DNA of 64,000 nt, from positions 2,077,001-2,141,000 of the forward strand of contig JBANDB010000007.1 in assembly GCA_037576215.1 (NCBI GenBank), read 5' to 3'. Under the pieces are notes generated by a model. That model saw nothing but the letters and a program-made list of their open reading frames with translations, had not been told where the DNA came from and ran no database searches. Below are positions 12,184 to 25,002 of this stretch, one piece after another. How positions within the stretch are numbered: the first letter of the stretch is position 1; the number at the start of each line of letters is the position of its first letter. The DNA comes from Armillaria gallica (taxonomy: Eukaryota > Basidiomycota > Agaricomycetes > Agaricales > Physalacriaceae). Position numbers and translations under genes: made by a program.

Positions 12184-13828
12184 TTATTCACCATGCCCCC
12201 TTCGTTTCGCTATCCAGGCATTATGTGATCTTGGACCTGGAAAAAGCGGATACGTCACGGCTCAAGTATAACTATAAGAAAGGATATCTTACCTTTGTTG
12301 ATAACGACTAATTTATTATCAATGGCATATCTCGCAAGCTCTGCGGCATCAAGTGGATTATGAACCTAGCGAGGCCGTTAATGAAACCGGAAGACCTGTC
12401 AAATGTACAGCAACACACCTTGTCTGTGATGCCCGTCCACAGGTGATCATCATGAGTAAGCGCAACAGTGGCATCGGGATACTAAATAGGAAAGTGAGCT
12501 GGAGGAAGCTCTTACGGAGGAGGTAGCTTACAGAGTCTAGTATATAATCATTTATCAACCCTGATGGATTGAAAACCTGCGAAGTAAGAATTGAATTGCG
12601 TCTCCACCTCACCGAAGTATTGATAATCACCTTCAAGCTCGGTCCAAGGAACTTCTGAACCGCGAGACCATTCGTCGTATGATAGGGAATATCGATCTTC
12701 TCAAACGCACTGGTTTCCACCTCGTCTTCCAATGATTTCAGCCCCCTGAGAGATCTGGTATCTCTCCTCCTCGCACCCTGTAGTCAGATTTTAGCCGTGA
12801 CTTGTAAAAATAAGAGAATAGGCGCACTCTCGTGGTTCCCGAGAAGCCTAACGCCCTAATGACGGCCGGCATTAAACCAAGTTGGCTCCGAGGGGCATAG
12901 GGAGCCCGGACTCCACGAGTAGTCCTGAACGTTCGTGGCAGCTTCGAGTCGCTCTTGTATACTGCCACCTTTTTTATGCCTAGCGCGCGGAACACTGCTT
13001 GAGCACGAACAGATATCGAGTATCCGCGCATAAAGACAGTCTGGTTTGCAGTTGCTCCCGGTGAAGCGTCGCGTTGGTGACTCTGCTGACGAATATTGCC
13101 ATCGGTTTGTCCCTCCCAGTGACAGTGTGATGTTTCGTTGCGTCCTGAATCACGAGTAGCCGAAAACCTGAGCGACGCACTCCTGGACTCAGTGCGACGG
13201 GAGTAGCATGCGTTGCCCCAACAGTGGCACTTATCACAGCCGGTAACGAGGTATAGCGAACCGTTAGCGTAATCCCGCCCTTGTTCAGGTCCATTGAAAT
13301 ACTTGTACCAGCTATGCGCATTCCCAATTGCATATTCTTCGAACAGTGAAGGCTGTTCAGAATCGTAGCGCTCGGCGCCATCAGGAAGGACAAGGACGGC
13401 GGCTCTCACTCTTGAACTCGTAAATTCGAAACCAGAAGCTACCCTCCTGCATGGCAATCCAATCAAAAAGGAGGATGGCTTGAAGGTACCCAAAAACAGC
13501 TGTACCTTTGCCCTATGGCAGGACTAGAAATCACAGAGTTCCTTTTGTGCGCTTCCAAGTGCATTCGTACACCTGGAATGCTTGTCAGTGGTGCAAAGCC
13601 GGGAGGGACCCTATCCAGATTGACGGGATCCGTTGCATCCTTGCACACATTGAAGAGGTACGTGAAGCCTCCGTCATCTGCAAGATGCCCCAGATCACCA
13701 ATTTGTGTTCCACGGCGAACACAATCGGGTGGAAGATTCGAAAGCGGTTGCGGGAGCCACAGAGGATATCCATGGCCCTGGGGTAGCAGCGACGGGACGT
13801 AAATGTCCTGAGCGTGTTGGATTGGCAT
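12184..13828 (-). CDS. Conserved Agaricomycete protein of unknown function
   Basis: Minus-strand exons 13506-13828, 12802-13446, 12532-12745, 12419-12481, 12293-12365 and 12184-12236 join in phase to about 456 aa. The start ATG has a CCACCATGC context. Recognisable blocks: GHGYPLWLPQP and GDLGHLADDGGFTYLFNVC near the N-terminus, FEFTSS, VLPDGAERYD, GNAHSWYKYFNG, NGSLYLVTGCDKCHCWG, and near the end NPSGLINDYILDS and ALTHDDHLWTGI. From memory these match a large mushroom family with no known function; the GSLYLVTGCDK block is its best signature. No signal peptide or membrane segment is seen. The acceptor of exon 3 could be 12745 or 12754; both keep the frame. Confidence 0.75.
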
Positions 13829-15269
13829 GGTGGCGTAGTGGGAAGACAACAGAAGGAATTTCAATGTGTGTGAGAAATGACACAGATGCTGGCGACGGCT
13901 GAAACCTAATAATGCAACTAAGACCAACAACCCATGGTCAGCCTCGCCTGCGATGATCTTCATTGCGTCTATTACAGCGACGAGACCTTCTCATTCGACC
14001 CGATGACGTCGATGAACTCGGAAACGCGAGGATCCTTCCCAAGGTCGGCTTTCAGCGAGTCTTATATATTGGGCACCAGTATCCGAGACAGGCTCACATC
14101 GCAACCCACGACAACTCGCCATTTGGGATGTTCTATATCGACCATTGCGTGTAAAAGAAGGATGCGGTTCGTGCAAAGAGTGGATGCATCATGCATCAGT
14201 GACTGCTGCACAAGCGAAGGCTCGTTCGGTTGCCGTTTCTATTTCAATTTGAGGAGGATGTTCCTGGGCCGAGCCAAAAGAGTGGTTTCTCACGCTTTCT
14301 TACTTTGTCAATTCTTACCGCCATCTCGAATTTCTCGCTTCTTTGATTCTACGCTTCTCGGGCCCTTCTGGGTTCATATTCACAACTGAAACTACAGTAT
14401 CAATCTACTAGCTCTGGATAGACGCCTCGAGGAACAGATAGATCCCGAATTGTCGCCAAATTTTTGGAACGAGTTCCGCGCATGAGGCCCGCTTGCAAAA
14501 TCTCAGCGAAGTTGCCCACGACGCTCCTGTGTCTCGAGAATCGTACGGATAATTGGACGAGTCATCTTCTCTCTGTGTTCATCTTTCCCCTTCTCCCCCC
14601 CACAACGAAAATGGTCGGTGGCTGTGTTGGAACTTGTACAGTTGCGTCGGGAACCGCCGAACCAGTAAAGATTCGTCGTCTATCGCGAAGACGAGAAATA
14701 TGGCGATCCTATAGGAACACTCACAATCAGTTTGATTGAATACCCGAAACAGAATTATCTCCGGTGGCGCTGATGGCCAGAGTACTGATGATTCGTCAAG
14801 TGAGCGGAGTACGCCAGATCTGGTTCCTACGATAGCTTTGAAGTCAGAAACTTTTCCTTGTATTCGTTAGATCGACTGTAAACACTACTTAATTGTGTTC
14901 TTCCGTTATCGTCTAGCTTACTGCTCCTGGGTGCTTCTGCTCGACGACTGCATGAGTGTGTTTGGCCCAGGATCGGGACGTTAGGCCTGGGCGTCGTGCA
15001 AGTGATGGTGGTCATGTATATCGTAGTTTGCACTAGTAGTACGGATCACCACCGCTGTCCGGAACCGGCGTTCACTGTGTGGACACTGCCATGTAATACT
15101 ACCTACCTACCTCAAGTTCTACTTAATGGATCGAAAGTCTTCGAATGTCGTCTTTATTACTGGTACGGCTGGACGGCTAGGAATTCTCGTAAGCCTTTTT
15201 GTATGCAAGCGCGTATCCCGACAGTCCTAGGCCAATATAGATAATACATGCTATGCGTTTTCAATTACG
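13829..15269. other. Intergenic region, 1.4 kb
   Basis: It holds the upstream region of the 12184-13828 gene and the 3' flank of GH1 gene A. Open frames here lack splice support or recognisable motifs. No repeat, tRNA or transposon end was seen. Confidence 0.5.
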
Positions 15270-17877
15270 TCAGCCATGTAAGTGCGACCCAAAGAATTCC
15301 GCTATTCGTACTGTAAATCGTTGTGCACATTGGAAAGTATCGCAAAACTCACCCAAGGACAATGCCGAACGCTTGTACGTCCGCTCCAGTGTCGTGTAAT
15401 CAACGTGCTGAATACCGAATCTACACTCATGCTAAGACCAAAAGATCTCTGAATCCAGAACAATAAGCATGTACCTGACGGACGTCCCACCTTGCCATTC
15501 CGCATCGTCAATCATTGCTGCAAGGAGTCAGTGGCAGATTTTTGTATTCAGTTTGCCTAGAACTAACCCCAAGCAAAAGCGCCTTGTATCGGAACGCCAT
15601 CCTCGTGTATAGATAGCAGCATCTCACCGAGATACGTGAGGAGGTAGTCTGAAAATTCCGTATGAATCTTCAATAAGTCTAAATGAATCCCAATGCGCAC
15701 CCGTTCGGCCCACATCCTCCTTTATCTGTGATATGTCCGCGTTCGCGTAGGCAAAAGGCTCTATGCACCCGAACTCTGAGATATACTGTCCGCTAGTAGT
15801 CAGAAACAGCTATGATTGAAAAAAACCGCACACCATTTTGTCACTCGGCCATCGAGTGTAGATTTCTTTCAGCAATGCACGGATGGCTACCGGTGTTGTT
15901 TGGAGGGAAGTGGCTGCCGGGTCACCAGCGGGACCTTCGGGCCATCCGTAATCCGAGTCAAAGTATACGGGTTCATTGCAGATAGGCCACAAAGGATGGG
16001 AAGGATTTGCTATGCATGCATCGATTCCTTCGTCCGGAGCCTTTACCCATAGCGAATGGTAGGCATCAATGGCGAAGAAATCCGCGGATCCGAGAAGGTC
16101 ACTCTTTTCCTCGTCAGTGAAGCGCGGGAGGTATTCGGCGGAGAGCGTTTGTTTGACAATGTCAGGCCAATCGCCTGTTGTGTATATAGGGTTTGCGAAG
16201 AGGCCTAATTGGAATACCGCATGGCGTTCGACCGCAAGTGCGTCTTCGGTCGAGTTACTTCTCCATGGTGTGCCTCTGCAGGAGGTTCAGTGGATGCTAG
16301 TGGGAGAAAGGGCTATAGTTACATGTAATCATTGCTTTTGAAGGCGATCTCTCCTGTAATATTCATTTCGCGAAATGCTAAAGACGAAAGAGATGTGTGA
16401 GAGGCGCTTTATCGTGGTATGGCGACGGACCCTTGATAGCTCCTGCATGGGCCTTTACTACAATAAAGTATCAGGATGGCGGGAGCTAGGAGGAAGGACG
16501 GAAAACATACATAGATTGTATGCACATTGATAAGGGGCAGTGGACGAGTTTACACCAGGGGAAAGCGTGCCGTCTAGTCTCAACAATGAGCTTTCAAAGG
16601 TAGATTTTGGCGTACAGAAAGTTTACCGAATGGAGAGGATGCAACCTGGCCACAATAAATACTCGGTTCATTGAAAGTATACCTAAGCAGGTGAGTTTGT
16701 TGACATGAGAGGAGAAATTGTCCACCGACCAAGTTCAACACGGCCGTTGTATGCTTTAAATACGGTCTTGGCGTAGCTGAAAATCATATGAATATACGAA
16801 GCGTCGCGTCCTGGCACTCACTTTACAAAATCGTCGACTATTTCTGGTGACGTGAAAGCCCCGTAGTAAGCCTGCAGGGCCAGAGGCGTATCCCAATGGA
16901 CTATTTCTCTGTGGGTTACATGGTTGTATTGAATGGAAACAGAAATATCTTACATAATGTTACAACAGGTTCCACACCATGAGCCAGATGGTAATCGATG
17001 ACTGAAGCAAAAAAAATTTCAGCGACACTTAAAATACGGTCGTGAGATCATACTATCAGAATAGTGATCAATACCCGCTGTATTGATGGGAGAATCAGCA
17101 GCGCCGAACGGGTAGATCCTCGCCCACGAGATGCTACAGAATGTTAGAGAGGTCGCGTCGGATTGGATCTAACAGTGACGTACGAGAAAGAATGCGCAGT
17201 AACACCAAGAGCAGCAGACCGTTCGACGTCTTCCTTGTATAGGAAGTAGTGAAGGTCGACGATATCACCTGCAATAATCTCAGTCGCGTGATCGACACAG
17301 TACTGGTACCATGCACACTCACCAGTGGAGTTATCGAATACACCGTTTGGCTGTCTGGAAGCCCAGTCCCACATTGTCGGACCCTTGCCCTCATTCTTCG
17401 TGGCGCCCTCGACTTGGTACGCGGCGGTGGCGACTCCATATTTGAAGCCTTTGGGGAATTTCAAGTCCGGTAAGATATCCTTCGGTGCAGGCACATAGAA
17501 GGATGGATACAAAGGCGGAGGCGAAGGAGGTAGGGTGACCGCTGCGCTAGGAACGTGGGTGGTGGTGAACGGAGGCGGCTCGACAGGCCCGACCTGCATA
17601 TCAGTGATATAGATAGGAATGTCAATTCCGGGGGAAGGTCAGCAAGACTACGAACGATATCCCAAAGTTGTTCCAGTCCTTCCGGTGTGTAAACGCGAGG
17701 GAGCGATCCGGTTGAAGGAAAGCTAGCTATAGTTGGGATACTTGTAGAACTTGGTGTACTGGTAGTGCTGGATAGTACCGGAGTGTTTGTTCCAGTAGCG
17801 GACTGTGCGAGAGCTACGGAAATCCCGTTCCACATGTTGAGAAACGCGAAGGAGAGCAACAATACTTTGGTGAGCAT
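15270..17877 (-). CDS. Secreted GH1 beta-glucosidase-like protein, gene A
   Basis: Seventeen exons: 17656-17877, 17323-17593, 17184-17268, 17054-17133, 16954-17001, 16822-16900, 16726-16776, 16627-16682, 16511-16573, 16431-16457, 16323-16377, 15834-16275, 15701-15785, 15568-15648, 15475-15517, 15353-15420, 15270-15310; about 598 aa. Signal peptide MLTKVLLLSFAFLN...ALAQ, a Ser/Thr linker, then the TIM barrel ([23 protein letters not shown]). Acid/base Glu in TFNEP (E284) and likely nucleophile in YISEFG (E497, replacing the usual TENG). Exon structure equals genes B and C. Odd point: exon 7 has lost one base before its ancestral donor; the frame is kept only if a weaker donor (GTGGAC, 16725) is used, replacing the conserved VKTW with ELGR. 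It probably acts on extracellular beta-glucosides; the exact substrate is unknown. Confidence 0.87.
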
Positions 17878-18240
17878 CGAGTTCAGGGCAAGCGAATCGA
17901 ACAGCAGCAGCTACCGCATATATAGCCCCAACGAAGATGATCTGTTTACTTTCCTTTTGTTTTCCTTGGCTGTCACGGACATTTCGGGGAAATGCATCGG
18001 AAGCAGATCTAGTCCGATACTAGGATGGACATCAACCTCCGTTCACAGGGGAGATTCGCTAGCAGAGGCCTGGACAGTTGCATTGGATTCGCTGTAGCAC
18101 ATTGGCAGAGATTACACGCTGTGTTGAGCGCGCGCATCAATATAACTCTGCTTCTGTCAGAGCTCACTAAAACTACCTACAACTCACCGTGTAGTCAGAT
18201 GATGATAGACCTGAGAAAATGTCTACAATATTATACAGAA
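17878..18240 (-). promoter_or_regulatory. GH1 gene A promoter region, conserved with genes B and C
   Basis: A TATA-like run at 17918-17926 lies about 45 bp upstream of the ATG. Further up, around 17945-18020 and 18120-18235, the sequence is shared with the upstream regions of genes B and C, including (read on minus) a TTCTCAGGT block, an ATCTGACT block and a GTTTTAGTGAGCT block. Conservation beyond the TATA box suggests retained control elements after duplication. Confidence 0.7.
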
Positions 18241-20503
18241 ACTTGAAGATCGAACTTGATCGAAGGCTACGCGACCATACGCACTCTACCGCGGCTAGGT
18301 AGCACTCCTCCGCAGGGGAATAGTCAGACAACTTCCTTGTCGAATCGAGAGCAAGTACCGGGGAACTGGCAACGCGATGATAGGCTGCGAAAGGAGACGT
18401 AGTCTCGGACGACGCGTACTCGGCAATTGCCGAATCGCCTTTACTTTAAATTCCTGGAAGCATTTTCATCGCTCTCGGATTCGGATTCGGTCTCGGTCTC
18501 ATTGTTCTAGCCTGGCACGTTGTTCGGGAGTCTTGCCCAACGTATGATTCCCAGTTCGCCACAGCGGAATCTTTATACATGGGATGAGCCACGGACCGGT
18601 TGATGATTCTAGGAGGGAATGAGTGTAGGATTTGTAGGGCTTGGTTGATATATGAATTACTAACGTATCTTTCAGGGAGACACTTGTCTTGGTGAAGACT
18701 ATATATCACCTTTCGCCAATATCTTGGAATATAAAGGATGAAAATGCGAACCAGGACATGGAAATCCATCCGACGCTCACGTCGGCTGCGGCAAAATTCC
18801 GTGCTAGTGTGACCTTGTATTACTCCAGTATATACTATATTGGAAACGGTTCCTCTCTAAAGCCACCCTCCGGAGGCTCCATGGTGCGGGCGAGATTAGT
18901 ATGATGGTTCTACTAATTCAACGACCCTCCAAGAAAAACTAAGAAAAGAACATCTTGTTCGATTGTTGTCTTCCTTGTAACGGCATATTTGCTGGCGGGT
19001 AGGTATAAAACTGGACGCCTACGTCCACACTAGTTTCGGCAGCTTGCAGTCCTGCCTTCTCCGCCTCTCTTTCTAGCAAAACCGTACTGGAGGGCCTGGA
19101 GTTGATAGCCCTTCCTTTTCGGCTCGGCTCCATGCCCTTGTAACGGAATCTTTTCCGGTACGATGACAGAACCATTAAAGCAATTTGTGTGAGAGCCAAC
19201 TCAGTATCTACGTCGAAGAGGCGCGACTCAGAATTCAGAACTCAGACGACGCGTTTTTTATGCCGAGCGCGGCTTCAAGTTATCAACAAGCACCATCGAC
19301 AGCTGGAACTCACTTCAACACGACTATACTTATGTTTTTCTTTAACACGGTCAATACACGCCCTCTACAGTCTGAATTACACTCCCACAAAAGCGCAATG
19401 AACTTCTAGAGTCGTCCCGAAATTACAGATACAGATTAGCTGCTGGCTTCTTGTTTTCTTCTGGTATTCTGGCAACGGCGATGCGGAGGTGGAAGGCCAG
19501 AAAACAGTCAACATATGGACTCAACAACAGCGCTTTTGGAACAAGTCCATCGACAGCTCTTGGAAGTCGGGTTTCGACTACGCATGAATACTGCACCTGT
19601 TAGTTCGGGCGGGCGTGAGCGGTCCGTTCTGCTCGTCCCATGCACGTTCACGGTTCGACGTTCATCTGCTGTAGTCATTCATATGAAACGAAGGACTATG
19701 CCTGTTCTTTGTGGATGATAAACCCCCTTTGGCACTTTTCTACGATCGGTTCATAGTCACTACTTACTGTCCGAAGTTTTGTGTCCTTCGCTCCAGAAGA
19801 ACAAGCTAACAGTACATTCCATGCTCCTGCGACGCTGCCAATGCCCCGGATATTCTGTGAAGAGCCCAGAACATTAATATATTAGTCCGGGCGCTTGTTT
19901 CCGCTAAATCAGGCTTCTCCGTTCCTCAGTAATGGTCCGTATATTTTTGTTGTGCTTGAATGCTTATTACATATTTGTACTCAGGCAGTGCCATGCACCC
20001 TACACGCAGCTGAGCAACAATGTCTACGGCAATCGCCTCAAACTCTCATTCACAGAAAGACTGACCCGAAATTAGATCAGGCTCCTGCATGCTGAGTGAA
20101 CACGAGTTTGGTCCACATTCACAGTATTACGAGACGTTGTCATTCTTCCTGTCGTGTCTTGTAGTATTCACGCACAAAAATAGGACATGCGCGTCTGTGT
20201 GCGCATTGTAGGAGAAGAGAAGATGTTTCACAGTCCCTGACTCCCTGTATCATCTCGCGCTCAAAACGTCTCTTGTACAGTACTTTTTCTACCCTTTTCG
20301 AGCTCGACATCGGCATGGTCATACTCCACAGCCGCAATTTCGAACTTGTTCCTTCACACTAGCGCCCATAGTGGGAAACGGGGTAGTAAACGCGCGCTCA
20401 CCGTGCATCTTCTTCGCTCTCTGTAGTGCCTTCAAAGAATGGCACGACCGCATATCGTCGATTATTTAACGTCGTCCTCGCTTGGCTGTTCTTTCGGAAA
20501 AAC
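18241..20503. other. 2.2-kb region without a confident gene
   Basis: On minus, 18939-19243 is open without an ATG start and reads like one exon (ELALTQIALMVLSSYRKRF...), ending at a TAG. Further on, an exon-like piece ending at 18447 encodes an acidic tail (ETESESESDEN). A similar acidic tail, SDSESESESDDH, occurs upstream of GH1 gene B at 55149. These may be exons of an unknown small gene, but no complete model could be built. No transposon signature was seen. Confidence 0.35.
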
Positions 20504-23500
20504 ATGGCCGACGCATACCCCGATTCTATTGCAACACCTCCCTCTGATCCCTCTGATGCGAGCGCAACACCCGCTACGGCACCCACAACTCTTCCCACTG
20601 CAGTGGATCCTCGACATAACGATCGGTTGTGCGAATGTCGCTGTGATCCTAGCTGCAATTGTTCATGTCCTTGTCGTGAACATTGCGTCTGCCTCTCGAA
20701 AAAAGACGACAATCCCTCATGCAGCGAGAAGTGCGGTGAAAACTGTGAGCACAAATGCAAAAGGCAGTGCGGCTCACACAAGGGTTACCGAAATCTGGTC
20801 GTATGCCTCGACGGAACATCCAATCAGTTCGGACACCGAGTTTGTACACCGATTCTCGCCTTTGTCCTCTACTGATACCTTCTTCTAGAACACGAACGTT
20901 GTTGAGTTGCACAATCGCATACTGAAGGACGATCCAGACGTTCCCCAGCTTACCTTCTACAGCAGCGGTATTGGGACCTATGTTCCTCCAAGTAAACGTT
21001 CCTTAGCTCACTGGCAACATAATCTCGACAAAGTATTTGCTTGGTGATTACACTGTCATCGCCTTTTTTTTTTATCCCACTGATCGTGATTTCATTAGGA
21101 GTTTCAAGCGCCTCGTCGAAGAAGCCTATAGGTGGATAGCAGATCATTATCAGGCCGGGGATAGATTATTCTTGTTCGGTAGGTTGTTTCTTGCTCGGAT
21201 GAAGGTAATTCGATCTAATGCATCCTGAAGGATTTTCACGCGGGGCGTATCAAGTTCGTGCGTTGGCAGGAATGATTGAGAAGGTTCGTATTCCTTTGGT
21301 ACCGTACACTGCCTTTCATATTCATCAGCGTGGTTCAGCTCGGTCTCGTTTTCTCTGGAAATAAGGGTTTAATTCCGTTGTAAGATCTTTCTGCAATTCC
21401 TTTCGTTCCGGGCTTACGCATTTGTAGTGCCTATGAGTTATACTCCAAGAAACACAAGGGCATAAGTGAGATAGATATTTCTATATCCATGTTCTTCGGA
21501 TCAGGTCTGACGTTCTTCGATTAGAAATCAAGAGCGAAGCAGAAGCCGAAGCCCTGGCATTGAACTTCAAGCGTACGTTTGCGAGATCGGTCAGGGTTCA
21601 TTTTGTGGGTGTCTGGTACGTTCTGTGACCAATTTGCTCGCGAATATTGCTGAGTCTCTTGTTTCAGGGACACCGTCTCTTCAGTGGGAATTGAAACACA
21701 GCCTCTACCATTAACAAAATCTGCTTCTCATATTTGTTTCTTCCGGCATGGACTGGCTTTAGACGAGCGTCGTGTAAAGTTCCTACCCGAATACCTGGCT
21801 GGCGGCCGGTCACCACTAACTGGAAACGAACACTACGAGGAGCCCCCAAATGCGAAGGAGGTTTGGTTCCCAGGAAGACACTCTGACATGTATGCTCGTT
21901 CGATTCCATCCTTGATCGATCTTAATTTGCTCCTTTAGCGGTGGGAGCTGTCAACGGGGGCATACCATCGATCTCTCCCGAGTCCCTCTTCTGTGGATGG
22001 AGAATGAAGCTGGTGCAGCAGGTCTTGAACTCGCACCACGTCGTAGCGGAGTTGAGTGGCGATGGGACGACCACCATTTAGACAAGCCAAAGAACACGTT
22101 GGGTTGGTGGTGGCTACTCGAGTTTCTGCCGCTCAAACACCTGAGTTATACTGACAAGGAGAGCACTATACGGTACTTCTACTTCCAGGCTGGCCTTGCA
22201 GTCTGACTCACGAAACCATTTACTAGGGTACCTCATTTGGGTCGAGGTCGTTTAATTGTTCCGTCGCAACTTATTCACGCGTCCGTGGCGTTCAAACAAG
22301 ACTATACACCCTCAGCCGTGTTTTCTGGTGACAAGAAAACGGATTGGAAGCCTTTGATTGGGATAGGCAATGTCGACGATTTATCTTGGGCCGATGAATG
22401 GCAGGATTTGCTTGAGATGGATCTCTTTGATCACTCTGTTGCTCAGGTTGCGATGCATGACCTCCGATCGTTGAGGATCAACAGACGCGATGTAGTTCAA
22501 CAAATAGTCCTTCTGAAACGTTTATCGTTTATGGCGCTGTCCAGTAAGTGGGCTCATATCACGTATTTGATCATCATTTCCTTATTTTCGAATCAGGGCA
22601 AGGTTCTCACAAAATCTCTGAAATGATTCAAGACTTCGTGGCTATGCTATCAGACGAGGATGAAGGAATCAAAGGAGGAAGCGCATCTTGTCTTTTCCAA
22701 CTTGCAAAACATTGTATGTGCTTCCTCATACTAAGGCTTCGTTGTGGTCCGACGCATCCTAGGGCATCATCGTCAGATCTTAGAAGACTCGGATGTTGTT
22801 CAATATCTGGAAGCAATGCTGCACGGACAGTCGGAACATGCACGTCTTGCTAGTCTTCAATGTCTCTCGCAGCTGATACTGACGCCTGAGAGTGAAAGCG
22901 AACATGTTGCGCCTCAGATTGGCATGCAAAACGAGGGCTTTCAGCCTTGGGATAACCATCTAACCAAGGCTCGAGAGGTTTTGTCGGCTCAGCCAGACAT
23001 TTGGATCAACAGCCTCTACAATCTCCTTCATTCTGATGATCAGAACGAAGTAACTCTGGGTGCATCTTGTCTTTCCCGCCTGGTTAAAATAGGTGTGTGC
23101 AGTTCATTATGTGTTATTCCGTCATATCGAATCAGAATATCTAGATTCCGTCCGAGACAAATTTGCGGTAAACAGTAGTGCGTCCTTTATCTTGATGTAT
23201 AACTTGAACAGTGCATTTGATACGCCGCAAGGAATACGTGATTTTACGGGGCAACTGACACATCTCCTGGGAAAGCACCACACCCAAGGGCATGCAGCTT
23301 CATCACTTGGAAGTATGTCGACATGTTTAAAGGGTATGCTTATTGGCCATATGGTTGCAATTCCATTACTAAAGGGCGTCATGTTTAGATGTGATCGCTC
23401 CTTATGGGCGTTATATGGTTGACTCCTTGATGTCAACAATCAAGGACAGAAATCCCAAATCCAAAAGAGCCTGTGCGAAGTGTCTTAGTGAATATTTCGC

Positions 23501-25002
23501 CCAAGGTAGACCTGTTCATTTCAATATGTCTCGTTACTTACAGAAAACAAAGACCGCGGAATACGGGAACTCATTCTACAACGAACGGACAGTCTGTTGG
23601 TGGACTTAATGGAAAGTCTTTTCGGCGAGCATAATCATTGCCACTTCCACGACAAGGGAGCTGTCATGAATGCTTTTATATCCATAGCGACACATAGTAC
23701 CATCTTACATTCTTCTAATTCGCACTATTCATTTTTCTGTTAGGCGAAAGCTTCAACCAGCTCAACCAAAAGAGGACAATCCATGCTTTGGTCCACATCC
23801 TGTGCATAGACCGATGGCTCAGTGTGGACGAGTGCGTTACCCTACTGGAAAAGATAATTTTGTGCGGTCAGTAAGCTGGTTGCAAGTCAGATGTTACCTG
23901 TTTTGATATAGTTTCCACCAGATCCTCACGTGGAAATGGTGGACGGGATCGTTAATCAGCTTGTGGCCATCGGAACCAACGGCGCCAATCTATACAGAAC
24001 CCAGTGCTTCTTCCGCACAATATATGGCTCCGGCGCGATCCTTAAAGTCAACCCGGTCTTGGCTCCCGACGCCTCCGTCATGAAAACGATTGTGAAAGCC
24101 ATGACACACCCACATGCCCGTATGCAGGCGGTGGAGTTCCTCAAGTTGGTCGCAAAGCGAGGTAAGGACATCAATTGGTATACCAGCTCAAATTCTTCAA
24201 AATTATTGCCTGTTTAGCCGAGAACTATCCAGTTCTACACGAATTCCATTTACTTGAAAAGATCGTCAAACTTAGCGATGATAACGACTATGATGCACTG
24301 CTCGCTGTCAGGACGGCCTTGGGGGTCTTTGCCCGGGCTGACGGTATGTATCTCCATCTTCCTACCCGCTCTGCACCACTGACCGCATTCCATAGACACA
24401 TTTGACGATCTGCTTCTAAAGCCAGACGTCTTTGCGATACTTACCAAGGATATTGATTGGGACATCACCCATAACTTTCGTGAAGGACACAACCTCAAAC
24501 AGAATGTCAAATCCCAAATTCCCAGCGTCCGTTGTATACAAAAGCTCATTGAAATCGGTAAGTAAAGTCCCTGTGTTCTGACCCCAGTTCCAGATCCTGA
24601 TAACATCAAAAGAAAATGCACGGACGATGTTATTTGAAGAGAAGATAGTGGATCGATTTCTAAATATACTTGCGGCATTTCGGGACGAGCCAGAATCCGG
24701 AGAGTGGTTGCGGTTGTATTTTCCAGGGTACGATGGTTTGCTTGAGGAGACATTATCACATTTGGTAACGTTTGGTATGTTATGACAAGTTCTAATTACG
24801 TCACACCGTACGCTAACATTGATGTGTAGAGGACTCTCGGGATTGGTTACATAACAACAAGGACCTTCGGAAAAAGCTACGACGGTTTATCAGTGCCAGA
24901 GCCCGCCGGTTCAAGTTCCTCGGATGCTTCTCCGAGGCACTGAATGATGATCTGTTAACAAATGATGTATTGACGCTACCTATTCACTATATATTTATAT
25001 AG
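20504..25002 (+). CDS. DUF2235 (Tle1-like) alpha/beta hydrolase with Cys-rich N-terminus and helical-repeat C-terminus
   Basis: Twenty-one exons (20504-20839, 20889-21043, 21099-21178, 21231-21283, 21339-21379, 21428-21465, 21525-21615, 21668-21889, 21939-22172, 22227-22543, 22597-22713, 22763-23092, 23136-23333, 23389-23505, 23544-23696, 23744-23866, 23922-24161, 24218-24343, 24396-24557, 24613-24774, 24830-25002) give about 1155 aa, all in phase. Residues 43-89 hold 14 Cys. The DUF2235 domain follows: NLVVCLDGT, nucleophile elbow GFSRGAY (S193), VGVWDTVSSVG (D266), GRHSDIGG (H336), GRGR near 430. From about 500 to 1100, leucine-rich helical pairs resemble ARM/HEAT repeats. No signal peptide. 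Bacterial relatives are phospholipase effectors; the fungal substrate is unknown. The ATG at 20504 has an AACATGGCC context. Confidence 0.9.

Noticed and set aside
13934..14389. 151-codon plus-strand open frame
   Set aside because: Composition is not gene-like (many Arg, Ser and Cys without pattern), no splice partners were found, and it overlaps the upstream region of the minus-strand gene.
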